Positions 9,080 to 17,926 of a stretch of 64,000 bases of DNA are shown in pieces. Below the pieces are notes generated by a model, which searched no databases, was not told where the DNA came from, and saw only the letters and a list, made by a program, of their open reading frames with translations. The DNA comes from Winslowiella arboricola. Lineage in GTDB: Bacteria; Pseudomonadota; Gammaproteobacteria; Enterobacterales; Enterobacteriaceae. Positions within the stretch are counted from its first letter, which is position 1. Each line of letters begins with the position of its first letter. The DNA lies in NCBI RefSeq assembly GCF_025527015.1, contig NZ_JAODIM010000037.1:62001-126000 (forward strand), given 5' to 3'. The position numbers were made by a program, and so were the translations under genes.

Positions 9080-9979
9080 TCAGCTTTTCAGTTTCGGATC
9101 GAGTGTATCACGCAGCGCATCACCCAGCAGGTTGAAGGCCAGTACCGTAATAAAAATCGCCAGGCCAGGAAACACGCTGACATGCCATAAACCGGCCATC
9201 ATCATATTGCGGCTCATCGCCAGAATATTGCCCCACTCCGGCACATCCGGCTCCGGCCCCAGACCGATAAAACTCAGTCCTGCCGCAGTCAGAATACTGG
9301 TACCGATACGCATGGTGAAATAGACAATCACGCTCGACAGCGTGCCGGGCAGAATATGACGCAGCAGAATCACGCGGTCCGGCGCACCGGCGCAGCGCAC
9401 CGCTTCCACATAAGCGGCCTGTTTCAGCGACAGCGTGGAGGCGCGCACAATTCGGGCAAACACCGGTACGCTAAATACCGCCACCGCAATGATCACGTTA
9501 TTCAGTCCCGGACCGAGGATCGCCACCACCGCAATCGCCAGCAGCATACCCGGAAAGGCGAACAGCACGTCGGAGGCACGCATAATCAGCATATCGATCC
9601 AGCGGCCATAGTAGCCCGCCAGCAGTCCCAGAAAGATCCCCACCAGCATGCCGAGCGTCACCGACAGCACGCCGATATACAGCGAGATACGCGCACCATA
9701 AATAATCCGGCTCAGTACATCACGTCCGAGATCATCCGTTCCCATCCAGTGGGCGGCGGAAGGTGGCGACGACAGCGCCATCCAGTCCGGCTCCATCGGA
9801 TCCCACGGCGCCAGCCACGGGGCAAAAATCGCCACCAGCAGCAGTAACAGCACAAAACCACCGGAGACCAGCGCCAGCGGATTGCGCACCAGAGCATGCA
9901 GAAAATCGCGACCTGGCGAGCGGATAGTGCTTTTCTCTGTCACCACCGGGATCACCGGTTCAGTTGGTAAGGTCATCAT
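9080..9979 (-). CDS. ABC transporter permease, DppC type (second importer)
   Basis: This 299-residue inner-membrane subunit has a cytoplasmic N-terminus, a helix after RNPLALVSG, and the DppC hallmark HWMGTDDLGRDVLSRIIYGA. The ATPase-contacting EAA loop is VEAVRCAGAPDRVILLRHIL. It ends in LRDTLDPKLKS, as expected of the family. The ATG at 9979 overlaps the stop of the upstream permease gene as ATGA. It would form a heterodimer with that permease and work with the dual ATPase encoded farther upstream. Confidence 0.92.
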   Translation of the reverse strand: MMTLPTEPVIPVVTEKSTIRSPGRDFLHALVRNPLALVSGGFVLLLLLVAIFAPWLAPWDPMEPDWMALSSPPSAAHWMGTDDLGRDVLSRIIYGARISLYIGVLSVTLGMLVGIFLGLLAGYYGRWIDMLIMRASDVLFAFPGMLLAIAVVAILGPGLNNVIIAVAVFSVPVFARIVRASTLSLKQAAYVEAVRCAGAPDRVILLRHILPGTLSSVIVYFTMRIGTSILTAAGLSFIGLGPEPDVPEWGNILAMSRNMMMAGLWHVSVFPGLAIFITVLAFNLLGDALRDTLDPKLKS

Positions 9980-10905
9980 CGCTCCTGGTGCAGACGAATC
10001 GCCGGGTTGACCACCGCATACAGCAGATCCACCAGCAAGTTAATCACAATAAATTCAAACACAAACAGCATCACCAGCGCCTGAATAACCGGCTGATCCT
10101 GCGATTTGATCGATTCAATCAGCAGCCAGCCGAGGCCAGGCCAGTTAAATACGCTCTCGACGACAATCGAACCGCCGAGCAAAAAACCGAATTGCAGACC
10201 AAGCATGGTGAGAACCGGAATCAGCGCATTACGCATCACATGCTTCCAGGTGACCAGCCGGCTGCGCAGCCCTTTGGCTTTGGCGGTGCGCACATAGTCC
10301 TCCTGTGCCACTTCCAGAAACGCCGATCGGGTAAAGCGCGCCATTACCGCCGCCACTGACGCACCAAGGGTTAACGCGGGCAGAATAATATCGCTGGGTT
10401 GATTAAAACCGCTGACCGAAAACAGGCCAAACGGCATAGCGACAAACTGCACCAGCAGCAGGCCGAGCCAGAATGGCGGCATAGAGATACCGCCGACGGC
10501 GAAGCTCATCAGCGTCCAGTCCTGCCATTTCCCCCGTTTTAGCGCAGCAATCACGCCAATAATCAGTCCGAGGATCACTGACCAGGCAAAACCAGCCAGC
10601 GCCAGCAGCATCGTCGGCATAAAGCCCTGGGCGATCACTTCGGTCACCGGCTGCTGGGTGCGAAAAGTAACACCTAAGTCGCCTTTAAACAGACCACCCA
10701 GCCAGTGAATATATTGTTGCGGCAGCGGATCGTTAAGCCCTAGGTGCAGGCGCGCCGCTTCTATTGCTTCAATGGTAGCGTCCGGACCGGCGTAAATACG
10801 CGCCGGATCGCCCGGTAATAGTTTGATAAAACCAAATACTAATAGCGAGACCACCAGCAGTACCGGGATCATTTCCAACAGACGTCGGACAATATAAGCA
10901 AACAT
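9976..10905 (-). CDS. ABC transporter permease, DppB type (second importer)
   Basis: This 309-residue permease has MFAYIVRRLLEMIPVLLVVS as its N-terminus, with IKLLPGDPARIYAG after the first helix and QYIHWLGGLFKGDLGVTF in the periplasmic loop, all as in GsiC/DppB. The EAA loop is TAKAKGLRSRLVTWKHVMRN. It ends AVVNPAIRLHQER. It is close to the glutathione permease GsiC in layout. The 128-bp gap to the upstream binding-protein gene holds two hairpin repeats and is the largest gap in this operon. Confidence 0.92.
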   Translation of the reverse strand: MFAYIVRRLLEMIPVLLVVSLLVFGFIKLLPGDPARIYAGPDATIEAIEAARLHLGLNDPLPQQYIHWLGGLFKGDLGVTFRTQQPVTEVIAQGFMPTMLLALAGFAWSVILGLIIGVIAALKRGKWQDWTLMSFAVGGISMPPFWLGLLLVQFVAMPFGLFSVSGFNQPSDIILPALTLGASVAAVMARFTRSAFLEVAQEDYVRTAKAKGLRSRLVTWKHVMRNALIPVLTMLGLQFGFLLGGSIVVESVFNWPGLGWLLIESIKSQDQPVIQALVMLFVFEFIVINLLVDLLYAVVNPAIRLHQER

Positions 10906-10942
10906 GGTGATTTCTCGTCGGTTAAAAATTTTATCACTGTAG

Positions 10943-10962
10943 GGGCGACGTTATCGCCGCCC
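10943..10962 (+). repeat. Intergenic hairpin element, copy 3 (forward)
   Basis: The element is GGGCGACG-TTAT-CGCCGCCC with one A/C mismatch, preceded by TGTAG. It lies inside an operon, between the binding-protein gene and the permease gene. Confidence 0.8.
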
Positions 10963-10997
10963 GTGCCAATGGTTTGCACCGTAGCCGTCATCCAGAC

Positions 10998-11017
10998 GGG
11001 AGCCGAAAACGGCTCCC
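10998..11017 (-). repeat. Intergenic hairpin element, copy 4 (reverse)
   Basis: The element is GGGAGCCG-AAAA-CGGCTCCC with a perfect stem, followed by CTACC. It forms an opposed pair with copy 3, immediately 3' of the binding-protein gene. Confidence 0.8.
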
Positions 11018-11033
11018 CTACCATAGCGATGGT

Positions 11034-12575
11034 TTATTTAAACTCGGCCTGGGTAAACAGCAGGTTGCCGTCAGCCAGCATCGATACGCCTTCCAGCTTT
11101 TTACTTTTACCCACCAGGTTATCCGGCGTGCCGAGGAAAGCGACAGGGGCGTCTTTCCACAACAGCTTCTGTGCTTCGGCATAAGCCACCGCGCGTTTCG
11201 CCGGATCGGCGGTTTCCAGACCACCGGCTATTGCTTTATCGACCGCCGGATTGCTGTAGTAAGAGACGTTATACGAGGTTGGCACCCAGGACTCAGTGGC
11301 AAACAGCGGACGCAGCGCCCAGTCGGCATCACCGGTGGAGGTAGACCAGCCGCCGTAGTAGAGATCGTACTCTGCCTGCTTCGGATCCTTCACGCCCCAC
11401 AGTTTGGCGTTACGCGAACCGGAATCCATTGGCGTAACGGTGACACGAATGCCAACGGCGCCAAGCTGCTGTTTCAGAAACTGCGCGACACGTACTGCGG
11501 CGGTGGTATTGGTGCTCCACAGTTTCAGATCGAGGCCGTTGCCATAACCGGCCTCTTTCAGCAGCGCTTTGGCTTTCTCCGGGTTGTAGCTGTAATCGAC
11601 ATCGGTCTGTTTCTGATAGAACTGTACGCCTGACGGCATTGCTGAGCTGGCGGGTTTACCCATACCGCCAAAGCCGACTTTCAGAAACAGCTCGCGATTA
11701 ACGGCATAGTTCAGCGCCTGACGGACGCGCACATCGGCCAGCGGCTTATGCTGGGTATTGAGCGCCATATAGTAGAGGTAGATACTCGGGTCACGCTGTA
11801 CCGCCAGTTTGCTGTCGTTCTGCACGGTAGCCAGCAAATCGGCTGGCAGCGGATAGATCGCATCCACCTGGCCAGATTTCAGTGCAGCAACGCGGGTGGC
11901 ATCTTCCGGGCTTGGCGTAAAGATAACGCTGTCCACTTTCGGCCAGCCCTGCTTCCAGTATTTGTCGTTTTTAACCAGTTTCACCAGTTTGCCTGGCTGC
12001 CACTCGACAAATTTAAACGGACCGGTTCCGACCGGGTGCAGACGCAGCTGCGCTTCTTCCGGGTATTGCGCCAGTACCGCCGGGCTCCACATCACTGCCG
12101 AAGGGTGAGCCAGGGTGTTAATAAAGGCGCCAAACGACTGGTTGAGCTCCACTTTCACCTGAGTTGGTGAAACCACGGTGACAGTTTTAATCATCTTATA
12201 CAGGCTGTTACGTTTCAGACCTTTGGTCTGATCGGCCAGCCGGTCAAGGTTGGTTTTTACCGCCGCGGCATCAAAAGGCGTACCATCCTGGAAGGTCACA
12301 CCGCTGCGCAGATTCAGCACAAACTCGGTGGCATTTTCATTGCTGGTGTAATCGGTCGCCAGCCACGGCGTCAGTTTCATCTGGCTGTCGAACTGGAACA
12401 GACGCTCAAATACGCCGCTCTGCACCGAATAACTGGCGTTATCGGAGGTATCGTGCGGATCCATCCCGGTAATATCGACATAGGCCGAAATACGTAAATC
12501 CTGTGCCTGGGCAACAGCCGCCAGACACAATGACAGCGCGAGGGCGACGGCAGAACGGCGAAGTATGGCTTTCAT
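11034..12575 (-). CDS. ABC transporter substrate-binding protein, peptide/glutathione type
   Basis: This 513-residue periplasmic binding protein of family 5 has a Sec signal peptide (MKAILRRSAVALALSLCLAA, likely cut after AQA). The mature start QDLRISAYVDITGMDPHDTS and later NLRSGVTFQDGTPFDAAAVK and AKALLKEAGYGNGLDLKLWS are typical, and the sequence is close in style to GsiB. The gene follows the dual ATPase gene by 21 bp and precedes two hairpin repeats and the permeases. The layout ATPase - binding protein - DppB - DppC is that of gsiABCD, but the flanking genes point to D-containing peptides rather than glutathione. Confidence 0.9.
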   Translation of the reverse strand: MKAILRRSAVALALSLCLAAVAQAQDLRISAYVDITGMDPHDTSDNASYSVQSGVFERLFQFDSQMKLTPWLATDYTSNENATEFVLNLRSGVTFQDGTPFDAAAVKTNLDRLADQTKGLKRNSLYKMIKTVTVVSPTQVKVELNQSFGAFINTLAHPSAVMWSPAVLAQYPEEAQLRLHPVGTGPFKFVEWQPGKLVKLVKNDKYWKQGWPKVDSVIFTPSPEDATRVAALKSGQVDAIYPLPADLLATVQNDSKLAVQRDPSIYLYYMALNTQHKPLADVRVRQALNYAVNRELFLKVGFGGMGKPASSAMPSGVQFYQKQTDVDYSYNPEKAKALLKEAGYGNGLDLKLWSTNTTAAVRVAQFLKQQLGAVGIRVTVTPMDSGSRNAKLWGVKDPKQAEYDLYYGGWSTSTGDADWALRPLFATESWVPTSYNVSYYSNPAVDKAIAGGLETADPAKRAVAYAEAQKLLWKDAPVAFLGTPDNLVGKSKKLEGVSMLADGNLLFTQAEFK

Positions 12576-12596
12576 GGTGTCTCTCCTGATGAAAAG

Positions 12597-14483
12597 TTAT
12601 GCTTGCGAAAATGCGCCTTCGGCAACCCAGTGCTGCTCGGCCACCTGGCGATAACGGGTTTTCTCCACCTCAGTGCCAACTTTGCGCAGCGGCGAAGGGA
12701 TTTCACTGTCATCGAAGGTGCGCAGCGCACGATTCAGCGGATCGGCAACCGGCACCGATGACAGCAGACGTCGGGTATAAGGATGTTGTGGATGATTAAA
12801 TACCGACTGACGCGGGCCGATTTCAACAATCTGTCCGAGGTACATCACCGCCACACGGTTGGCGATACGTTCAACTACCGCCATGTCATGGGAGATAAAA
12901 ATCCATGCCACACCGGTGCTTTTCTGCAGATCCATCATCAGATTGACCACCTGCGCCTGAATCGACACGTCCAGCGCCGAAACGGCCTCATCGGCGATAA
13001 TCACCTGCGGTTGCAGCGACATCGCGCGGGCGATGGCGATACGCTGGCGCTGACCGCCAGAAAACTCATGGGGATAACGGCTGGCATGCTCCGGCAACAG
13101 ACCAACGCTTTTAAGCAGTTCCTGCACCTGCGGCGTCGCTTCTTCCAGCGATTTCACCAGTCCGTGCAGCAGCAGCGGTTCGGCAATGGTAAAGCCGACA
13201 GTTAAGCGTGGATTCAGTGAGGCGTAGGGATCCTGAAACACCATCTGCATTTCGCGGCGCAGCGGCTGAAATGCCTGCTCTTTCAGGTGGGAAATTTCAT
13301 CGCCACGGAACAGAATACTTTCGGCCTGGCTGTCGATCAGCCGCAGCAGCGCGCGACCGGTGGTGGATTTGCCGCAGCCGCTCTCACCGACAATCGCCAG
13401 TGTTTCACCCGGCCACAGGCTGAAATCAATCTGCTCCACCGCATGCACGCGATGGGTCAGTGCAGAGAACACGCCGCTGCGCACCGGGTAGTAGACACGC
13501 AGTCCACGTACATCCAGCAGCGGTTTCTCTTCGTAACGAGCAGTGATCTGCTGATCGCCGGCGTTGTCGCTCTGCTGACCAAGTAGCGGAAAGCGCTTTG
13601 GCCAGCGGCTGTCGCGCATATCACCGAGGCGCGGCACCGCCGCCAGCAGCGACTGGGTGTAAGCATGCTGTGGCGCAGTAAAAATTTGCTCAACGCTGCC
13701 CTGCTCCACCACTTCACCGCGGTACATCACCACCACGCGATCGGCGACTTCCGCCACCACTCCCATATCGTGGGTGATAAACATCACCGCCATATTGGTC
13801 TGCTGTTGCAGGTCGCGCAGAATTTGCAGAATGCGCGCCTGCACGGTGACATCCAGCGCGGTGGTCGGCTCATCGGCAATCAGTAGTTGCGGATCGCAGG
13901 CCAGCGCCTGCGCAATCATCACGCGCTGGCGCATACCGCCGGACAGCGAATGGGGATAGCTTTTCATTACGCGATCGACATCGGCAATCCGCACCTTGCG
14001 CAGCAACTCACGCGCTTTCACATCGGCGGCTTGTTTGTCGCACAACTGATGATCGCGCAGTGCTTCCGTCAGCTGATCGCCGACTTTCAGCACCGGATTC
14101 AGCGAGGTCATCGGCTCCTGAAAAATCATCGCCATATCGCGCCCGCGCAACTGGCGGCGCTGCTCGTTGTTCAGACTTAGCAAATCGCGGGTTTTGCCGT
14201 CGCGGCCAGTAAACTGCACGCCGCCGCGCTCGATGGTCGCGGAGTTTGCCAGCAGTCCCATCACCGCCAGCGAAGTCACTGATTTGCCGGAGCCGCTTTC
14301 GCCCACCACGGCGACAATTTCGCCTTTATTTACCGTAAAAGAGACGCCTTTCAGCGCCAGATTGCGGCCACTGCGTCCATGGAAACTGACGCTCAGATCG
14401 TTCACGGCCAGCACAGGCGTCGTGAAAGAACCGGAGGGCGCGGCGGTGTCAGGAGAAGTTAGCGTGATATCCGTCATCGTCAC
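12597..14483 (-). CDS. Fused dual ATP-binding protein of peptide ABC importer (GsiA-like)
   Basis: This 628-residue protein carries two complete ABC ATPase domains. The first (about 20-290) has [17 protein letters not shown] and LLIADEPT; the second (about 320-610) has [17 protein letters not shown] and [14 protein letters not shown]. Note DEA instead of the usual DEP in the second Walker B extension. Domain order and length match GsiA, the glutathione importer ATPase. The gene starts 12 bp after the DgcA-like stop and is followed after 21 bp by the binding-protein gene, so it is the third gene of the leftward operon. Confidence 0.92.
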   Translation of the reverse strand: MTMTDITLTSPDTAAPSGSFTTPVLAVNDLSVSFHGRSGRNLALKGVSFTVNKGEIVAVVGESGSGKSVTSLAVMGLLANSATIERGGVQFTGRDGKTRDLLSLNNEQRRQLRGRDMAMIFQEPMTSLNPVLKVGDQLTEALRDHQLCDKQAADVKARELLRKVRIADVDRVMKSYPHSLSGGMRQRVMIAQALACDPQLLIADEPTTALDVTVQARILQILRDLQQQTNMAVMFITHDMGVVAEVADRVVVMYRGEVVEQGSVEQIFTAPQHAYTQSLLAAVPRLGDMRDSRWPKRFPLLGQQSDNAGDQQITARYEEKPLLDVRGLRVYYPVRSGVFSALTHRVHAVEQIDFSLWPGETLAIVGESGCGKSTTGRALLRLIDSQAESILFRGDEISHLKEQAFQPLRREMQMVFQDPYASLNPRLTVGFTIAEPLLLHGLVKSLEEATPQVQELLKSVGLLPEHASRYPHEFSGGQRQRIAIARAMSLQPQVIIADEAVSALDVSIQAQVVNLMMDLQKSTGVAWIFISHDMAVVERIANRVAVMYLGQIVEIGPRQSVFNHPQHPYTRRLLSSVPVADPLNRALRTFDDSEIPSPLRKVGTEVEKTRYRQVAEQHWVAEGAFSQA

Positions 14484-14495
14484 TCCGGGAAAGGG

Positions 14496-15461
14496 TTAGA
14501 GCCAGATTTGGCCGTTGTGATAAGAGAGGAAAGGTGAACTGTCGGCCGCCAGCCAGATCGGACCGTCAAGGTCGACATGCTCCGCCGTCAGCGTCACCGG
14601 CAGCGCCGCTTCCATCGCCAGCGAAGAGCCGAGCATACAGCCGACCATTACGCGTAACTCCTGCTGCTGCGCCTCGGTCACCATCGCCAGCGCTTCGGTC
14701 AGACCGCCACATTTGTCGAGCTTGATATTGATCATCTCGTAGCGATTACGCAGACCCGCAATATCGCCACGCTGGTGACAGCTTTCGTCAGCGCAGACCG
14801 GGATCACATGCGGGAAACGCTGCAGATCACCGTCGTTGCCCGCCGGTAACGGCTGCTCGATCATCGCGATGTTGTAGTGCGTCAGCGCATCAAACAAACT
14901 GCCGAGATCGATACCCGACCAGGCTTCATTGGCATCAATAATCAGCGTGGCTTTTGGTGCGGCCTGGCGAATAGCAGCGACCTTTTCCAGAATCGCCTCG
15001 CGATCGAGCTTAATTTTCAGCAAGATGGCGCCGCGTGATACCGCATCCGCCGCCGCGTTAGCCATGTTTTCCACGCTATCGAGACTCAGGGTTTCGGCGG
15101 TAATCACCGACGGTGGCGCACTCAGATCGAGCAGCTGCCACAGGCTTTGCTTACTTAATGCCGCCTCAAGGCGCCACAGCGCGCAGTCCAGCGCATTACG
15201 CGCGGAGCCGGCTGGCAGCAAACTTTGCAGCGCCTCACGGCTCAGACCGGCTTCCACCTGCGCCTGCAGCGCGCTAAGTTGCGCAGTGACACTCTCCGCG
15301 CTCTCGTTGTAATGCGGCGTTGGCGTACATTCGCCAAGGCCAATAAATCCCTGCTCTTCCAGTGTGACGCGCACCACGGTTACGGCGGTACGTATACCGC
15401 GCGCAATGGCAAATGGCCGTGCCAGCGGCAGTTCCACCGCTTCAAAATGCATGCGACGCAT
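14496..15461 (-). CDS. dgcA: Enolase-superfamily racemase/epimerase (DgcA or L-Ala-D/L-Glu epimerase type)
   Basis: This 321-residue protein belongs to the muconate-lactonizing subgroup of the enolase superfamily. Acid/base lysines are K149-I-K151 and K248; metal ligands are D176 (IDANE), E202 (IEQPLP) and D225 (CADES). Known DgcA proteins convert N-acetyl-D-glutamate to the L-form after DgcN has acetylated D-Glu; older annotation calls the same family dipeptide epimerase. D297-L-D299 (VDLDGP) resembles the DxD that holds the free amino group in L-Ala-D/L-Glu epimerases, so the substrate is open. The start lies one base after the dgcN stop, implying tight coupling; a second ATG three codons on is also possible. 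Confidence 0.8.
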   Translation of the reverse strand: MRRMHFEAVELPLARPFAIARGIRTAVTVVRVTLEEQGFIGLGECTPTPHYNESAESVTAQLSALQAQVEAGLSREALQSLLPAGSARNALDCALWRLEAALSKQSLWQLLDLSAPPSVITAETLSLDSVENMANAAADAVSRGAILLKIKLDREAILEKVAAIRQAAPKATLIIDANEAWSGIDLGSLFDALTHYNIAMIEQPLPAGNDGDLQRFPHVIPVCADESCHQRGDIAGLRNRYEMINIKLDKCGGLTEALAMVTEAQQQELRVMVGCMLGSSLAMEAALPVTLTAEHVDLDGPIWLAADSSPFLSYHNGQIWL

Positions 15462-15462
15462 C

Positions 15463-16470
15463 TTAGCCCCGCTCTTTCAGCAACGCGGCGATCCCGGCAA
15501 TACCAAAACGCACCGGATCGGTGGCTGGCACGCCAAACTCAGCGCTGACCTGCTGGCAATAAGCCCGGGCTTCTTCTTCGCTGGCATTGGAGGTATTGAT
15601 GGCAAAACCGGCCAGCTGGACGTTGTCACTGGTCACGTGCGCTGCACGGATATTGGCTTCCACGCAATCCGCCAGACTGACCATGGGGGAGTGCGGCAGG
15701 TGACGCATATGCGGACGCCCCATTTCATGACACATCACCAGCCAGTGTGGCTGCGCGCCATGGATCAGGCCCATGCTGACACCGGCGTAGGACGGATGGA
15801 ACAGCGAGCCCTGACCTTCAACGATATCCCAGTGATCATCTTCGTTAGCCGGTGACAGCGCTTCAGCGGCGCCAGCAATAAAGTCAGCGATCACCGCATC
15901 GATGGCGATACCTTCACCGGCCACCAGAATGCCGGTCTGACCGGTGGCACGGAAATCGGCTTTCAGGCCAATCTCACGCATCGCCGCTTCCAGCGCCAGC
16001 GAGGTGTACATTTTGCCGACCGAGCAGTCGGTGCCAACGGTCAGCACACGCTTGCCGCTGCGTTTTTTGCCGCTGCCGACCGACAGTTTCGGACGCATAT
16101 GGCGAATATCGAATAGCTCAACGTTATGGCTTGCGGCCAGCGCCACCAGCTCCGGCTCATCCGCCAGACGATGATGCAAACCGCTGGCGACGTTCATGCC
16201 CGCGCTGATTGCGGCGCGTACCGTGCCCAGCCAGTGTTCCGGCAGATAACCACCGGCATTGGCGGTGCCCAGCACCAGGGTTTTCGCGCCGCGCGCCACT
16301 GCGGTGGCGATATCCAGCTCTTCAAGGCCGAGGGAGACGGTGCAACCAGGCAGGCGCAGTTCGCCGACACACTGCTCCGGGCGCCATACCTGGATGCCGC
16401 GCGCGGTTTTCGCTGCCAGCGGGTCGGTTACGTCGCCAAGGAATAATAAATAGGGTTGTGGGATCAGCAT
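15463..16470 (-). CDS. dgcN: DUF1611-family protein, D-glutamate N-acetyltransferase DgcN-like
   Basis: This 335-residue protein begins with an N-terminal domain (GDVTDPLAAKTARGI, then the IATAVARGAKTLVLG stretch), followed by a P-loop domain with GTDCSVGK at residues 146-153, the form seen across the DUF1611 family. Members named DgcN acetylate D-glutamate as the first step of a D-Glu breakdown route completed by DgcA, and the two genes are commonly adjacent, as here. It is the first gene of an eight-gene operon that also imports and cleaves peptides. The upstream 211 bp should carry the operon promoter. Function is assigned by family and by the partner gene. Confidence 0.8.
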   Translation of the reverse strand: MLIPQPYLLFLGDVTDPLAAKTARGIQVWRPEQCVGELRLPGCTVSLGLEELDIATAVARGAKTLVLGTANAGGYLPEHWLGTVRAAISAGMNVASGLHHRLADEPELVALAASHNVELFDIRHMRPKLSVGSGKKRSGKRVLTVGTDCSVGKMYTSLALEAAMREIGLKADFRATGQTGILVAGEGIAIDAVIADFIAGAAEALSPANEDDHWDIVEGQGSLFHPSYAGVSMGLIHGAQPHWLVMCHEMGRPHMRHLPHSPMVSLADCVEANIRAAHVTSDNVQLAGFAINTSNASEEEARAYCQQVSAEFGVPATDPVRFGIAGIAALLKERG

Positions 16471-16637
16471 GATGTATCTCCAGATTTAGGCTGATCTGAC
16501 TATTTCATCTGGAGAGTGGGTTGGCGAATGCTTGTTTGGCGGGGGGGTATAGCCTGAAGTTATGGGGTATTGGAAGCTGCATGATGCGCTGGGCATCAAA
16601 GCCAACGGAAGATATTTCCCCGCGCGTAGTTACCGCA

Positions 16638-16664
16638 TCCCCAGCTACTCATTTTAGTTGGGGA
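16638..16664. other. Stem-loop between yajD and the D-Glu operon
   Basis: A 10-bp stem (TCCCCAGCTA pairing with TAGTTGGGGA, one G.T pair) encloses a 7-base loop. It lies 17 bp after the yajD stop. No run of T follows on either strand, so a terminator role is only possible, not shown. Confidence 0.4.
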
Positions 16665-16681
16665 GATCGGATAAATCGAGA

Positions 16682-17029
16682 TTACTTCTTCTTATTAAGC
16701 ATCGACTTTAAATCGGCAAAGGGATTATAGGTTGCTGCAACCACATCTTTTTGCGCGTCCTCCCCCGCCACCACGCTTGTACCGTACTGGTCAGCTTCAG
16801 TGTACTTAGAGTGTTCGTGGTCATGGCAATAGAGACACAACAACTCCCAGTTACTGCCATCTTCCGGGTTATTGGTATGGTCGTGATCGATATGGTGAAC
16901 GGTTAATTCGCGCAGGTTTGAATAAACAAACTCACGTGAGCAGCGTCCACATACCCACGGGTAGATTTTGAGCGCTTTCTCACGGTAGCCGCTCTCCAGC
17001 CGCATGTAATTTTTGGGAATCAGAGCCAT
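16682..17029 (-). CDS. yajD: HNH nuclease-like protein YajD
   Basis: This 115-residue protein is nearly the same as E. coli YajD over its whole length. It has a CxxC pair (CGRCSREF) and a second one (CLYCHDHEH) flanking the HNH core LTVHHIDHDHTNNPEDGSN, giving a beta-beta-alpha metal fold as in HNH endonucleases. The true substrate of YajD is not known to me. It is a single gene here, flanked by intergenic gaps on both sides; its place next to a D-Glu operon seems accidental. Confidence 0.93.
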   Translation of the reverse strand: MALIPKNYMRLESGYREKALKIYPWVCGRCSREFVYSNLRELTVHHIDHDHTNNPEDGSNWELLCLYCHDHEHSKYTEADQYGTSVVAGEDAQKDVVAATYNPFADLKSMLNKKK

Positions 17030-17299
17030 TGCCGATGGTACCTGTTACAAAGAGATGATTTTACAATAGTACTCTCAATATATCCCATCATGGAACAGAA
17101 GGAAAAATGAGAGAGGAATATGAGGTGGTTTTTTCAATGGTAAAGTCCACAGAGGTCGTCCCTGTAACCAGTCGCTTACGCCTTCGCGTGGCCGCCTCCT
17201 CGCATACCAGAAATTTATCGTCCAGACTTAAACCAAAGACGTAGTCTGCGCAGGCATTGTGCTTTACACTGCGCGCTGCAAAAATTGAGCAGATAAACG
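17030..17299. other. Intergenic region without a clear gene
   Basis: This 270-bp gap lies between divergent yajD and the cold-shock-domain gene. I see no open frame of note. It should hold both promoters, but I cannot point to convincing -35/-10 pairs. Confidence 0.3.
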
Positions 17300-17797
17300 A
17301 TGAAACAGGCGGTAATGGCGATGAACGGAACGATCACAAGCTGGTTTAAAGATAAAGGTTTTGGCTTTATCAAAGATGAAAACGGGGATAACCGTTATTT
17401 TCATGTGATTAAGGTCGCCAACCCTGATCTGATTAAAAAAGATGCGGCGGTGACTTTCGAACCCACTACAAATAACAAGGGCTTGTCAGCCTATGCGGTG
17501 AAGGTCGCAGCGGAAAGTAAATACATCTATATCGCGGGCGAACGCCTTAAGCTCACCTCGCTCAAGTCTTACGTGGTTTACAGTGAAGAAGTGCCAGCCG
17601 ATACCCGCATTGATAAAGAAAATGCGGTGCTGTCTGTGGGGGTGCTGATGAGTAGTATCAGGCCGAAATCATCCGCTACGCCTGGTGAAATGCGCTCGCT
17701 GAAAAAACTGGCGATCACCACCTTCCAGGGAACGACGTTAATCTTCTCGGAAGATGAGATAGACGTGGATGCCACGGTGAAAATGCTTAAGGTCTGA
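17300..17797 (+). CDS. Cold-shock-domain protein with extra C-terminal region
   Basis: This 165-residue protein has an N-terminal cold-shock domain: GTITSWFKDKGFGFIKDENG contains the RNP1-like KGFGFI motif, followed by RYFHVIKV. The second RNP motif normally VFVHF is here YFHV, a degenerate form. Residues from about 70 onward form a second region of unknown type. Canonical CspA proteins have about 70 residues, so this is a longer variant seen in several enterobacteria. Start: ATG at 17300 is used; the ATG at 17321 (MNGTITS) is at least as likely, with AGGCGG 9 bases upstream. Presumed nucleic-acid binding; no neighbour hints at the role. Confidence 0.75.
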   Translation: MKQAVMAMNGTITSWFKDKGFGFIKDENGDNRYFHVIKVANPDLIKKDAAVTFEPTTNNKGLSAYAVKVAAESKYIYIAGERLKLTSLKSYVVYSEEVPADTRIDKENAVLSVGVLMSSIRPKSSATPGEMRSLKKLAITTFQGTTLIFSEDEIDVDATVKMLKV

Positions 17798-17896
17798 AAT
17801 CATTCGGACTGTCCCGGTGCCGGAAGCCTGCACCATTGATAAGCAGGGTGTTGGCATCATTTACTCAAAATAATTGTATACCACTGTATTCTGCAG

Positions 17897-17916
17897 GGGC
17901 GCCGTTCTCGCCGCCC
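17897..17916 (+). repeat. Intergenic hairpin element, copy 5 (forward)
   Basis: The element is GGGCGCCG-TTCT-CGCCGCCC with one mismatch, 5' flank CTGCAG. It lies between the convergent cold-shock-domain gene and nei. Confidence 0.8.
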
Positions 17917-17926
17917 GTGCCAGAGA

